Shown here: piece after piece, positions 51,948 through 60,542 of the stretch | Position numbering within the stretch: the stretch's first letter is position 1 | Layout: each line of letters opens with the position of its first letter | DNA from: Armatimonadetes bacterium 55-13 | Lineage (GTDB): Bacteria > Armatimonadota > Fimbriimonadia > Fimbriimonadales > Fimbriimonadaceae | NCBI GenBank assembly: GCA_001898035.1 | Contig: MKRX01000006.1 | Location: forward strand, 372,436-436,435 | Reading direction: 5' to 3' | Length of the DNA stretch: 64,000 nt | Translations under genes and position numbers: made by a program | The notes under the pieces: generated by a model | Told to the model about the DNA's origin: nothing | Seen by the model: the letters and a program-made list of their open reading frames with translations, nothing else | Databases searched by the model: none

Positions 51948-52731
51948 AGGATCGTCGCAACTTCCGCCGCAAGTTCATCGCCAAACTCGCCTCCGCCATC
52001 GCCGCCGAAATCGGCAGCCAAAACGCCAACTGGAAGATCGCCAACAAAAGCCCCGCCGTCTGCGGCAAAACCGAAACCCCCACCACAAACGAGTAAATAA
52101 TCGCCACCAACATCGCCCCCGTCACCGCCCGCGCCGGTCGAACCGGAATCCAACGCCCTGCCAACCAGCCAATCAAGAACGGCGCGAGGATCGGATAGAC
52201 ATACAGCACGAAGAAGTCCAACGGATGCTGCGGAAGCGGCAATGGCCAAGGCAAAAGCACCCTCATATCCCCCGGATCCAAGGGCAAATCGTAAGCCGCC
52301 CCGCTTGGAGCAAAAACCCTCAACTGCAGCAGGAGCACGTACACAAACTGCGCAAATCCCACGATCGCAAACGCCGTCACGTTCGCCCGACCAAAGAACT
52401 TGAACAGCCGAGAAGCCCTACCCCCTTCGTACAAACTCAAAGTGATCTGATCCGCAATCTGGGAAGGATCGCCATACTGCTGAATCGCCATCTCCGCCGC
52501 CGCCCGCTGCGGTCGTCCCTGTGAGGCGTAGTGAGCGGTCAGCCGCTCCAGGTGAAACGCCGCCTCATCCTTCAACCGGGCTCGGTCCTCCGAGGCCACC
52601 CGACCAATCAAATTGGCCGCTAAGTGATCGAGATAATCTTCGACCAATGCTCGGGCCTGACTCTCGTCGTCAAAGTCCTCCAAAAGCGGCGGACCCGGCA
52701 TTTCTTCTCTAGGCAGGCTGTTCGTGGCCAT
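51925..52731 (-). CDS. Membrane protein with HAAS-like N-terminus, PadR partner
   Basis: A 268-aa protein. The N-terminal helical region (SQARALVEDYLDHLAANLI... ARLKDEAAFHLERLTAHY... AIQQYGDPSQIADQI) resembles the DUF1700/HAAS 'permease prefix' domain. About five membrane helices follow. It overlaps the PadR regulator gene by 23 bp; the PadR plus HAAS-membrane pairing is widespread. Function unknown. Confidence 0.8.
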   Translation of the reverse strand: MATNSLPREEMPGPPLLEDFDDESQARALVEDYLDHLAANLIGRVASEDRARLKDEAAFHLERLTAHYASQGRPQRAAAEMAIQQYGDPSQIADQITLSLYEGGRASRLFKFFGRANVTAFAIVGFAQFVYVLLLQLRVFAPSGAAYDLPLDPGDMRVLLPWPLPLPQHPLDFFVLYVYPILAPFLIGWLAGRWIPVRPARAVTGAMLVAIIYSFVVGVSVLPQTAGLLLAIFQLAFWLPISAAMAEASLAMNLRRKLRRSYGERHVA

Positions 52732-53056
52732 TCGCGCCAATCACTTTGCTCATCGCCGTCGAGAATTCGCGCCATTCGGCAATCGCCTTCTCGGCTTCCC
52801 GACGTCCCGAATCGGTCAAGGCGTAAACGCGACGCTTCCGCTCCCCGATCGGCTGCTCCCAACAACTTTCCAAATCGCCTGATTTCTCCAAGGCGTACAG
52901 CACCGGATACAGCGTCCCGTGGCTGAACATCAACCGGTTCTCACTCCGACGCTCCACTTCACGGGCAATGTCGTACCCGTGACGCGCCCCGTCCAGTAAC
53001 ACCACCAAAACCAGTGTCGTCGCCGTACTCTTCTGTAAACCCTTGTCTTCTGCCAT
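52709..53056 (-). CDS. PadR family transcriptional regulator
   Basis: A 115-aa winged-helix regulator. TTLVLVVLLDGARHGYDIAREVERRSE, then LMFSHGTLYPVLYALEKSGDLESCW and ERKRRVYALTDSGRREAEK are diagnostic. Probably a homodimeric repressor of its own operon. The start is set at MAEDKGLQKS; AAGG directly precedes it. Confidence 0.93.
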   Translation of the reverse strand: MAEDKGLQKSTATTLVLVVLLDGARHGYDIAREVERRSENRLMFSHGTLYPVLYALEKSGDLESCWEQPIGERKRRVYALTDSGRREAEKAIAEWREFSTAMSKVIGANGHEQPA

Positions 53057-53197
53057 CCTTAGCTTGCCCGTCGATATTCTGGAAATCAAAACGTATTGAA
53101 CACCAAAGTGACAAAGCTGGACAACCGCCCCCAGCACTTTTATTGAAATCTTAACCGGTGTCTGGAGTCAAACTAAGGAAGAATCCGGGTCTTTGCT

Positions 53198-54679
53198 ATG
53201 TTAACTCTTATCGTTGGAAGCCTCCTCACCGCCGCGGCGCCCCCCATCGTCCAAACCCTCAAAACCGAAGGAATGAGTCCCGCCGAGCGCGTCCTCGGTC
53301 AGACTCTCCAGGGTCTCGTCGGCCGCCAATCTCCCAAGATCTGGTTCGAAACAAAGGGCATTCAACCCCTCGTCAAAGAGGACCTCGCCAAGTCCGGCGT
53401 GAAGTTCCAAGAGGCCAAAGGCATCTGGCCCCTCGTCGCCCAGTTCAAATCCGACATCAAAGGCGCCATCCTCTACAAAATCGGCACCCCCAGCCTCAGC
53501 GTCGCCAACGGCCTCTGCGGCCCCATGAACGCCGTCGCCATCGATGAGTCCCTCGAAGACGCCGCCAAACAAGCCGGTCTTACCATCCTCCTAGACGTCC
53601 GAGGCATGACCGAGGAGCAAGCCTTCGACAAGTACCGAGACCTCTACAAACCCGGCATTATCGTCGAACAATCGATCTCGAAGACCGGATTCCTCCGCGA
53701 CTACGCCGTCAAGCACTCCGCCTTCGTCATGGACACCAAGAACCGAGAGTTCCGAAGAAAGGTCGTCAAAGCGTTCGGCCCCACCCCCTTCGTCCTGGGC
53801 TGGGGGCCTGATGAATACCAGTGGATCTCAGATGTCAGCGCCGGCGGGGGCACCGGGCTCGCCGCCGACTGGTGTTCCAACCTCTCCGCGCTAGAGTCCC
53901 TTCCGGTCAAAAAGCTCAACCCACCCAAGTTCAAACCGGCCAAGAACGAAGACAACGTCCGCTATGTCGCCTTCGTCATGAGCGACGGCGATAACATCCA
54001 GTGGGTCACCGGAGACTTCGCCACCAATCCCAAGTTCTACGGCAGCCCCCTCCGTGGCCAATTCCCTCTGAGTTGGGAGATGGCCCCCACCCTCACCCGT
54101 TTCGCTCCCAGTGTCCTCGCCCGCATCTACGCAACGGCCAAACCCACCGATGACTTCGTCACTGGCCCCGGCCTCCCCGGTTACATGTTCCCTCACCTCC
54201 AGCCGGACCTAAACGTCCTTGCCAAGCAAACCGAGCCCTACATCAAACAGTCCGGCCTCCGCACCCTGTCCTTCCTCAACACCAATAGCGGCAAGATGGA
54301 AGAAACGTTCCCTTGGCTCGACCTCAAAGACGCCGATGCCGCCATCTACAAGGATTACTCTCCCTACCACGGTCGCCACGGCAAGATCCTCTGGCACAAC
54401 GGCAAGCCCGTCGTTTCCTACCGATTCGTCCTCTGGAGCAACCTCATGGACATCGATCCCTTAGCCCAAGCCATCGCCAAGATGCCTACCGAGCCCCGCA
54501 CCAACGTCGAAAGCTACGCCCTCATCAACGTCCACGCCTGGTCCTATGGAAATATCGGTGGCCCCGTGGAAGCCGTCCGCCGCACCATCGCCAAACTCCC
54601 ACCCAACACCCGCGTGGTCACCGCCAATCAACTGATCGATCTTCTCAAGAGAAATCGATCAGGCTTTCAGACACCCTAA
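53198..54679 (+). CDS. GxGYxYP-family exported protein
   Basis: A 493-aa protein. The hydrophobic N-terminus (MLTLIVGSLLTAAAPPI) is a signal peptide. Signature segments are VRYVAFVMSDGDNIQW, GSPLRGQFPLSWEMAPTL and GPGLPGYMFPHLQPD, which matches the GxGYxYP putative glycoside hydrolase family. Family chemistry is unverified. Its 3' end interlocks with the convergent PEP-CTERM gene by 4 bp. Confidence 0.8.
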   Translation: MLTLIVGSLLTAAAPPIVQTLKTEGMSPAERVLGQTLQGLVGRQSPKIWFETKGIQPLVKEDLAKSGVKFQEAKGIWPLVAQFKSDIKGAILYKIGTPSLSVANGLCGPMNAVAIDESLEDAAKQAGLTILLDVRGMTEEQAFDKYRDLYKPGIIVEQSISKTGFLRDYAVKHSAFVMDTKNREFRRKVVKAFGPTPFVLGWGPDEYQWISDVSAGGGTGLAADWCSNLSALESLPVKKLNPPKFKPAKNEDNVRYVAFVMSDGDNIQWVTGDFATNPKFYGSPLRGQFPLSWEMAPTLTRFAPSVLARIYATAKPTDDFVTGPGLPGYMFPHLQPDLNVLAKQTEPYIKQSGLRTLSFLNTNSGKMEETFPWLDLKDADAAIYKDYSPYHGRHGKILWHNGKPVVSYRFVLWSNLMDIDPLAQAIAKMPTEPRTNVESYALINVHAWSYGNIGGPVEAVRRTIAKLPPNTRVVTANQLIDLLKRNRSGFQTP

Positions 54680-55347
54680 CCCCTGGATTTTCGCCGTCGA
54701 CGACGAAGAAGGCCGATGACCCCCATCCCCGCTACGGTGAGCGTAGCAGGCTCTGGAACAGGTGTCACCGGTTCGAGCTCCGCAATAAGCGTTCCAATGA
54801 TATGGTTCTGCCCAATCGACATGAATCCGCCAATCAGTGAATTCGATTGACTTGTCACCAGAGTTGAAAGGACATCTACGGTTACGGTCCCCGTCCCCTG
54901 AAATAGTCCGTACTCGGTGGAATCGATCGGAACGACCGGCCCCGTCACGTTCTTCAGGGGCATCCCGAAAGGCGCAGAACCGAAATTTCCCGGCACAAAA
55001 CTGGATTGATTCCAAGATGTGGTTGCCGCCGCACTCCCCGTTCCTCCTGGGGATGTGATTCGATTGGTCAGAGCGATCGTTTGAAAGCCAAACTGCTGAT
55101 TGGAGCTAAACCCAAGGTACGTGCCTGACCCCGAAGCCACAAAGTCGATGCCAAGGACAAGGTTTTGGATCGAATATTGGGAAGGATCGTATTGATCGAA
55201 CAAAAGCGTTCCGGTTGCTGTCTTCGGCGATCCTGCTGGCGTATTCACCGTCGCCGTTAGAGGTAAATCAATGGTCCTTACTTGGATATCTGCCCAAGAG
55301 CAGACAATCACGAAAGATGAAGCAAAAAGTACAGAAAATGCTCTCAT
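54676..55347 (-). CDS. PEP-CTERM exported protein
   Basis: A 223-aa exported protein: signal peptide MRAFSVLFASSFVIVCSWA, beta-rich body (LPLTATVNTPAGSPKTATGT; TVTVDVLSTLVTSQSNSLI) and sorting tail VPEPATLTVAGMGVIGLLRRRRRKSRG. The start at MRAFSV is chosen for the signal peptide; four upstream codons are alternative. Fourth PEP-CTERM protein of the window. Confidence 0.88.
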   Translation of the reverse strand: MRAFSVLFASSFVIVCSWADIQVRTIDLPLTATVNTPAGSPKTATGTLLFDQYDPSQYSIQNLVLGIDFVASGSGTYLGFSSNQQFGFQTIALTNRITSPGGTGSAAATTSWNQSSFVPGNFGSAPFGMPLKNVTGPVVPIDSTEYGLFQGTGTVTVDVLSTLVTSQSNSLIGGFMSIGQNHIIGTLIAELEPVTPVPEPATLTVAGMGVIGLLRRRRRKSRG

Positions 55348-55474
55348 GGGCCCGTCCATGAAGATAAATTTACAATTAAGTACGTGACTCTAGTATGATT
55401 CTTAGGAGAATTTAATCAGAAACTGGCAATCTCACCGGGAGTCCGGCAAGCGGACGGCGTGGATCTAGTCGCAG

Positions 55475-55480
55475 TATCCT
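55475..55480 (+). promoter_or_regulatory. -10-like element 6 nt before the serine hydrolase start
   Basis: TATCCT ends 6 nt before ATG 55487; no Shine-Dalgarno. Leaderless candidate. Confidence 0.45.
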
Positions 55481-55486
55481 AGCAAG

Positions 55487-56536
55487 ATGCGTCGCCTCTT
55501 TCCGCTGCTCGTCCTCCTCACGGTCATCGCCCACGCCGATCAGGTCGATGACCTCGCCGCCGCGGAAATGAAGGCGTCCCACGCTCCTGGCCTCGTCGTT
55601 GCCATCGTCAAAAAGGGTGAGATCGTCAAGATCGGCGCTTATGGCACGGCCAACCTGGAAACCAAAACTCCCGTCACTGCCGCATCCGTATTCCGGGTCG
55701 CTTCCATGTCCAAGCAGTTCTGCGCCGCCGCCGCCATGTTGCTCGTCGAAGACGGCAAGTGGAAAGTCGAAGATCCCATCTCCAAGTACATCCCAAACGC
55801 CCCCGAAGCCTGGAAAGACATCACCCTGCGCCACCTGCTCACCCACACGTCGGGAATGCCCACGCTAGAAGCCGAAGACGGATTCACTTTCCGCACCAAT
55901 CCCTCAAGCGATGACTACATCGCCAAGCTCGCCAAGAAACCCCTTCGCTTCGCCCCCGGTGACAAGTACGAATACAGCAACGAAGGCTATTCCTTGCTTG
56001 GCATCCTCGTCGCCAAGGTCTCCGGCTCGACTCTCGCCAGCTTTGTCACCAACCGTATCTTCAAACCCGCCGGAATGTCCACCGCCAGCTACTACCTGCT
56101 GGAGCGAATCGTTCCGGACCGCGCCAACGGCTATACCTGGGACAAAGACCATCTCGAAAACGCCATCCCCCTCCGCCCCTATGCCATGGCGGGCAGCGGC
56201 GGCATCATGGCCTCCATCCTCGATTTCGCCAAGTGGGACGCCGCGCTCTACACCAACTCCCCCCTGAGTCAAGCCATCAAAGACCAAATCTGGTCGCCCG
56301 CCGTCCTCAATAGCGGGACCAAAATTGCCTACGGATTCGGCTGGTCGACCAAGAAGAAGGACGGCAAACTCATTGTCTCCCACAACGGCAGCACCGCCGG
56401 CTTCGGCTCCCGCATCGTTCGCCACGTCGATGAAGGTCTCACCGTCATCGCGTTTGAAAACGTCCAGAACGGAACCGTGGGTGATTTTGCCGATAAGGTC
56501 GCCGACCTCTATCTCTCCGGCAAAGCGGGCCAATGA
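55487..56536 (+). CDS. Beta-lactamase-family serine hydrolase (class C/esterase type)
   Basis: A 349-aa exported serine hydrolase. Signal peptide MRRLFPLLVLLTVIAHA; catalytic SxxK in VASMSKQFCAAA; YSN-type motif in YEYSNEGYSLLG; the KTG-equivalent HNG in VSHNGSTAGFGSR. Family includes class C beta-lactamases, D-aminopeptidases and esterases; substrate unknown. ATGA coupling to the glycerate kinase. Confidence 0.92.
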   Translation: MRRLFPLLVLLTVIAHADQVDDLAAAEMKASHAPGLVVAIVKKGEIVKIGAYGTANLETKTPVTAASVFRVASMSKQFCAAAAMLLVEDGKWKVEDPISKYIPNAPEAWKDITLRHLLTHTSGMPTLEAEDGFTFRTNPSSDDYIAKLAKKPLRFAPGDKYEYSNEGYSLLGILVAKVSGSTLASFVTNRIFKPAGMSTASYYLLERIVPDRANGYTWDKDHLENAIPLRPYAMAGSGGIMASILDFAKWDAALYTNSPLSQAIKDQIWSPAVLNSGTKIAYGFGWSTKKKDGKLIVSHNGSTAGFGSRIVRHVDEGLTVIAFENVQNGTVGDFADKVADLYLSGKAGQ

Positions 56537-57822
56537 CCCTCCAAGCCACCGCCCACTCCCCCGCCGCCGAAATCGCCCTCGAAATCTATCGTCGCACCCT
56601 TGAAGAGATCCGAGGCGATCATCTCATCCAAGCCCACGTCGCCAGAACTGGTGACCACCTTCGAATCAAAGACACCCAACTCGACCTCACCCAATTTGAT
56701 CGCGTCATGATCGCGGGCGCGGGCAAAGCCTCCGCCAGCATGGCCCTCGGTCTCGAATCCATCCTTGCCGACCGCCTGTCCCCCGGACTCATCATCACCA
56801 AGATCTCCCACCTTGAGCCCCTCGCCCACTGCCAACTCCTGGAAGCCGCGCACCCCATCCCGGATCAATCGTCTCTGGATGCGGGCCAAGCCATGCTGGA
56901 CTTCGCCGCCCAAACCACCGAGCGAGACCTCGTCCTCTTCGTGCTTTCCGGTGGAGCGTCTGCCCTTATGGAACAGCCGGTCCCCGGCGTAACCCTCCAA
57001 GACCTGCAACAAGCGAGTCAAGCCCTACTCGCTTCCGGCGCCACCATCACTTCCATTAACGCCATCCGCTCGCGCCTATCCAAAATCAAAGCCGGAGGAC
57101 TGGCCCGCGCGTTCGATCGCGCTACCGTCGTCGTCTTGATCATGTCGGACGTCGCTCAAGACAACCTCGCCGTCATTGGCTCCGGCCCCTTCGTGCCCGC
57201 GAACCCAGAACTCGATCCCGTTCAGGTTCTCGACGCCTACAACCTGCGCGCCCTACTACCCCCTCGCGTCGTCGATCTGCTCGAAGCCCCATCCCACCCT
57301 GTGTCTGTGCCGCAGGTAACTCACATCATCCTCGCCAATGCCGCCACCATGGGCGAAACCGCCAAGCGGATCGCGATCGAACGGGGACTCTCTTGTTTCG
57401 CCTCCAACTCTCTTTCCGGTGAAGCACAACGCGCACTCGACATCTACCAAGCCAAGCGCCTTCTCCCCACGAACCCCGGAACGGCCCTCATCGCCTACGG
57501 AGAACCCACCGTCACTCTTAAGGGCAAAGGCCTAGGCGGACGAGCCCAGGAAGTCGCTTGCGCCGCTGCCATCCAATATGCGGGTGATCCCAAAATCGCC
57601 GTTCTCTGCGCAGGTTCCGACGGGACGGATGGCCCCACCGATGCCGCTGGCGCCCTCATCGATGGCCAAACCCTCACCCGAGCCCAGCAAAACGGCCAGG
57701 ACGCCCATCGCGCCCTGGCCGAAAATGACACTTACCACTTTCACGAAGCCGGAGATTCGCTCATCAAAACCGGTCCCACCGGTTCCAACCTCACCGACCT
57801 CCTCATCGTCGTCCGCGCTTAG
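56533..57822 (+). CDS. Glycerate 2-kinase (DUF4147/MOFRL type)
   Basis: A 429-aa cytoplasmic kinase phosphorylating glycerate. N-terminal DUF4147 domain: RVMIAGAGKASASMALGLE, VLFVLSGGASALME, and NAIRSRLSKIKAGGLARAF. C-terminal MOFRL domain: GEPTVTLKGKGLGGRAQEVACA and CAGSDGTDGPTDAAGALIDG. It links glycolate/serine or sugar-acid breakdown to glycolysis. It begins in the hydrolase stop (4-bp overlap). Confidence 0.95.
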   Translation: MTLQATAHSPAAEIALEIYRRTLEEIRGDHLIQAHVARTGDHLRIKDTQLDLTQFDRVMIAGAGKASASMALGLESILADRLSPGLIITKISHLEPLAHCQLLEAAHPIPDQSSLDAGQAMLDFAAQTTERDLVLFVLSGGASALMEQPVPGVTLQDLQQASQALLASGATITSINAIRSRLSKIKAGGLARAFDRATVVVLIMSDVAQDNLAVIGSGPFVPANPELDPVQVLDAYNLRALLPPRVVDLLEAPSHPVSVPQVTHIILANAATMGETAKRIAIERGLSCFASNSLSGEAQRALDIYQAKRLLPTNPGTALIAYGEPTVTLKGKGLGGRAQEVACAAAIQYAGDPKIAVLCAGSDGTDGPTDAAGALIDGQTLTRAQQNGQDAHRALAENDTYHFHEAGDSLIKTGPTGSNLTDLLIVVRA

Positions 57823-58682
57823 CAGCTCACGTTCCGACCTTCAGAGCCAAACAGCTCCATCCGCTCCTCGGTCGTCGTCCTCGGCGTCCCCTTCGCCACG
57901 TAATGGAACTGCAAGGCCCGCCGTCGAGTGTTTGTCGTATTCTGCGGCGTCCCGTGGGGCACCAGCCCGTCAAAAATCAGACAGCCCCCGGCAGGGATCG
58001 GCGTCGCCACCGCCTGATCGCGCTTCAAAATTTCGGTATCGCAAATCTGCCAATCTCGACGGTTGAAGTGCGGAATCGGCCCTTCCCGGTGACCGCCTGG
58101 CAAAAAGTGCATACATCCGTTCGCCGGATAAGTGTCGTCCAGCGCAATCCAAACGCCCACCACATGCGTCCCCTCCGGCAAGTTGAAGTACGCGTGATCC
58201 TGGTGCCAGGGCTTCTCTCGACCAATTCCCGGCGGCTTCAAGAGCGCCATCTCCTGGAACATCTCCGCCTCCGCCCCCAGTAAGTGCTCAACCACCCGCA
58301 GCAGCTTCGGCTCGTACGCCATCGCCTCAATCCGCGGGTCCAGATCCACAAACCACATCAGCTTCCGAACATAGTCCAGCCGCTCTTCGGGAGACATCGA
58401 TTCGATCTTCCCCGCCGCCAACGCCTCGAACTGCAATTGAGTCTTGTCAGGAAGTTCCCTCACCGTCAGTTTAAACAGCGCATCCAGTAACCCCTCAACC
58501 TGCTCCGGCGTGAACGCATTTGCCACCGACACAAAGCCCACTTCGCGATACTGGGATTCGATCTCCGCAGGGTCTTCCGGCAAGCCGTTGATCGGCGTTA
58601 CCGAGGCATGATGGTCGTAAAGGCTCTCCGGATAAGCGTCCGGGGCAATGGGGTCGATGTCGAGTTTCGGCGACGATGCCAT
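57819..58682 (-). CDS. Phytanoyl-CoA dioxygenase (PhyH) family oxygenase
   Basis: A 287-aa Fe(II)/2-oxoglutarate oxygenase fold. Metal motif HxD in GREKPWHQDHAYFNLPEG; distal His in LIFDGLVPHGTPQNTTNTRRRAL with the 2OG-binding Arg. GVWIALDDTYPANGCMHFLPG is typical of the family. Substrate unknown. The start at MASSPKLD; a -10-like TTAAAT lies 6 nt upstream. Confidence 0.9.
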   Translation of the reverse strand: MASSPKLDIDPIAPDAYPESLYDHHASVTPINGLPEDPAEIESQYREVGFVSVANAFTPEQVEGLLDALFKLTVRELPDKTQLQFEALAAGKIESMSPEERLDYVRKLMWFVDLDPRIEAMAYEPKLLRVVEHLLGAEAEMFQEMALLKPPGIGREKPWHQDHAYFNLPEGTHVVGVWIALDDTYPANGCMHFLPGGHREGPIPHFNRRDWQICDTEILKRDQAVATPIPAGGCLIFDGLVPHGTPQNTTNTRRRALQFHYVAKGTPRTTTEERMELFGSEGRNVSC

Positions 58683-58725
58683 ACCAACATTTAACATTAA
58701 ATCTGCCAAAAACAGAAGCAAAAAG

Positions 58726-58755
58726 GCTACCCCTGTAACCTATACGAGGGGTAGC
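58726..58755 (-). terminator. Intrinsic terminator of csoR
   Basis: 9-bp perfect stem (GCTACCCCT / AGGGGTAGC on the plus strand) with a 12-nt loop. On the minus strand it is followed by CTTTTTG. The dyad also resembles G-rich CsoR operators, so a regulatory reading is an alternative. Confidence 0.65.
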
Positions 58756-58786
58756 TGTCAAAACGGAAAGGGGGGTTGAACCTGGC

Positions 58787-59071
58787 CTACTTCAGGAACC
58801 GGTTCAAGGTGAGCCGAATCTCTTCCAACCGCTCTTCGGAGGTCGAGTTATGCGGATGATCACCCGCTTCATCGTGCCCATACACGCAGTTCTCAAGGTG
58901 AGTGGAAAGAAGAATGACCCCAAGTTGATCCAGGGCCGCTCGAAGGGCCGCCACTTGCGTCAGGATATCGACGCAGTACCGCTCCTCGTCCACCATCTTT
59001 TTGATGCCATTCACCTGGCCGGACATGCGCGCGATACGATTCAGCGCGTCTTGCTTAACTTTCGCTTTCAT
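58787..59071 (-). CDS. csoR: CsoR/FrmR family metal- or thiol-responsive repressor
   Basis: A 94-aa all-helical DUF156 repressor. RIARMSGQVNGIKKMVDEERYCVDIL carries the first Cys, and LLSTHLENCVYGHD supplies His and the second Cys, matching the Cu(I)-sensing Cys-His-Cys set of CsoR rather than FrmR. No copper ATPase or chaperone gene is next to it in the window. Confidence 0.9.
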   Translation of the reverse strand: MKAKVKQDALNRIARMSGQVNGIKKMVDEERYCVDILTQVAALRAALDQLGVILLSTHLENCVYGHDEAGDHPHNSTSEERLEEIRLTLNRFLK

Positions 59072-59194
59072 ATTTATCGCTCAAGCTCATTGTGAAGGAT
59101 AACTGACGCCGCCTGCGTCCCCTCCGTTTCAATCCCGGCCTGAACTCTTATTACAATAGGCCCGTTAGTCCACCATTTCGGAAGGAGACATGCA

Positions 59195-59731
59195 ATGCGT
59201 TTACCGGTAGTCATCGCTGCCCTCTTGGCCACCAGCGCCTTCGCTGGCCAAGAGCCTTCGCTGAACGTAACCCCGCCCAAAGAACTCGCCAAGGTCGATT
59301 TCTTCTTGGGTAAATGGGAAGGTACGGAAAAGATGCTCGATGCCATGGGCAAGTCCGTCACTGCCAAGGCCACCATGGTCGGAACGAAGGCGATCGGAGA
59401 TATGTTTTTCCAGACGACCCATGTCGCGGATCTCGGAAAGACCGGAAAGATGCAGAGCATGCACCTTATCTCCTATGACATCTTCAAAAGGAAGTTCACC
59501 GCCTTCTGGTTTGACTCCTCGTCCCCTGGCGTCACGGAGATGAGCGGAGGCTTCCAAGGGAATAAGCTCATCATGATCAGCAAACCCAAGGAATTCCCCG
59601 GGATAGCTCTACCTCTGATAATGCGCTTCACTTGGCAACGACTCCCGCAAAACAAACTCTCCTTCTTGCTAGAGATGCAAGCCGGAGACAAATGGCAAAC
59701 CGTCATCGACGGCTCGTTCAAGAAAGTCTAG
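59195..59731 (+). CDS. Exported DUF1579-like protein
   Basis: A 178-aa protein with a signal peptide (MRLPVVIAALLATSAFA). Body ELAKVDFFLGKWEGTEKMLD, YDIFKRKFTAFWFDSSSPG and TWQRLPQNKLSFLLEMQAGD follow the DUF1579 barrel pattern. A strong ribosome site (GAAGGAG) precedes it. Role unknown. A hairpin follows 9 bp after the stop. Confidence 0.82.
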   Translation: MRLPVVIAALLATSAFAGQEPSLNVTPPKELAKVDFFLGKWEGTEKMLDAMGKSVTAKATMVGTKAIGDMFFQTTHVADLGKTGKMQSMHLISYDIFKRKFTAFWFDSSSPGVTEMSGGFQGNKLIMISKPKEFPGIALPLIMRFTWQRLPQNKLSFLLEMQAGDKWQTVIDGSFKKV

Positions 59732-59740
59732 TGAGACTTT

Positions 59741-59764
59741 GGGTATCCGGCCAACCGGATACCC
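59741..59764. terminator. Hairpin between convergent DUF1579-like and msrA genes
   Basis: Perfect 10-bp stem (GGGTATCCGG / CCGGATACCC) with a 4-nt loop; no T-tract on either strand. Confidence 0.6.
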
Positions 59765-59773
59765 AACTCAAAC

Positions 59774-60409
59774 TTAGCTGCCCTTACGTCGATGACAAAC
59801 GGCTCGGCCACCCTTTTCGACGTACTGCTGGTGATATTCCTCCGCCAGCGTGAAGTCCTGAGCGGGCACGATCTCCGTCACGATCTTCCCACTCAATTCA
59901 CCCGAGCGCTGCAAGGCGTCTCGCGACTTGATCGCCGCCGCCTTCTGAGCCTCGCTGTGATAGAAAATCACCGATCGATACTGCGAGCCAAAATCCGGTC
60001 CTGCCTGATTCGGCGTCGTCGGATCGTGCAACTCCCAAAACAGCTTCAGAAGTTTGTCGTAAGAAGTCTTCTTGGGATCGTAAGTCACACGAACCGTCTC
60101 CGCGTGTCCGGTCGTATCGCCGCAAACCAACTTGTAATCGGGATTCTTGGTGTGCCCGCCGGAGTAACCCACCGCCGTCGAGACGACTCCGGGCTCCTTG
60201 CGAAACTCAGCTTCCACGCCCCAGAAGCAGCCACAAGCAAAACTCGCAACTTCAACCTTCGGCGGAGCCATCACACCTTTAACCGGGCGGAGACCGGTGA
60301 AAGCGTTGGGACCAATCGTCACCAACTTCTCCGTGCCCCCCGCCGCCGCGCAGGCGAAGGCCGCAATGCCAACAAATGCCGCAAAAAGGGCGCTTGGAAT
60401 CTTGATCAT
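59774..60409 (-). CDS. msrA: Exported peptide methionine sulfoxide reductase A
   Basis: A 211-aa MsrA with a signal peptide (MIKIPSALFAAFVGIAAFACA), so it acts in the periplasm or is lipid-anchored. The catalytic motif FACGCFWGVEAEF contains the active Cys; GYSGGHTKNPDYKLVCGDTTGHAE and HDPTTPNQAGPDFGSQYRS are conserved. The start at 60409 is set by AAGGAG with 9 nt spacing. Repairs oxidised exported proteins, in line with the nearby thiol enzymes. Confidence 0.93.
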   Translation of the reverse strand: MIKIPSALFAAFVGIAAFACAAAGGTEKLVTIGPNAFTGLRPVKGVMAPPKVEVASFACGCFWGVEAEFRKEPGVVSTAVGYSGGHTKNPDYKLVCGDTTGHAETVRVTYDPKKTSYDKLLKLFWELHDPTTPNQAGPDFGSQYRSVIFYHSEAQKAAAIKSRDALQRSGELSGKIVTEIVPAQDFTLAEEYHQQYVEKGGRAVCHRRKGS

Positions 60410-60530
60410 CCGTATTGTCTCCTTTTTCATATTATCGAACCCCTAAATGCCAATTCCCTAAAAACGGTTCACACATTCGTCCTCAGGCGTCTCAAAGATA
60501 GGACCACCTGCCCGAAAATGAATCTCAAGG

Positions 60531-60536
60531 CACAAT
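60531..60536 (+). promoter_or_regulatory. -10-like element 6 nt before the 60543 start
   Basis: CACAAT (4 of 6 matches) ends 6 nt before ATG 60543; no Shine-Dalgarno. Weaker leaderless candidate. Confidence 0.35.
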
Positions 60537-60542
60537 AACACT

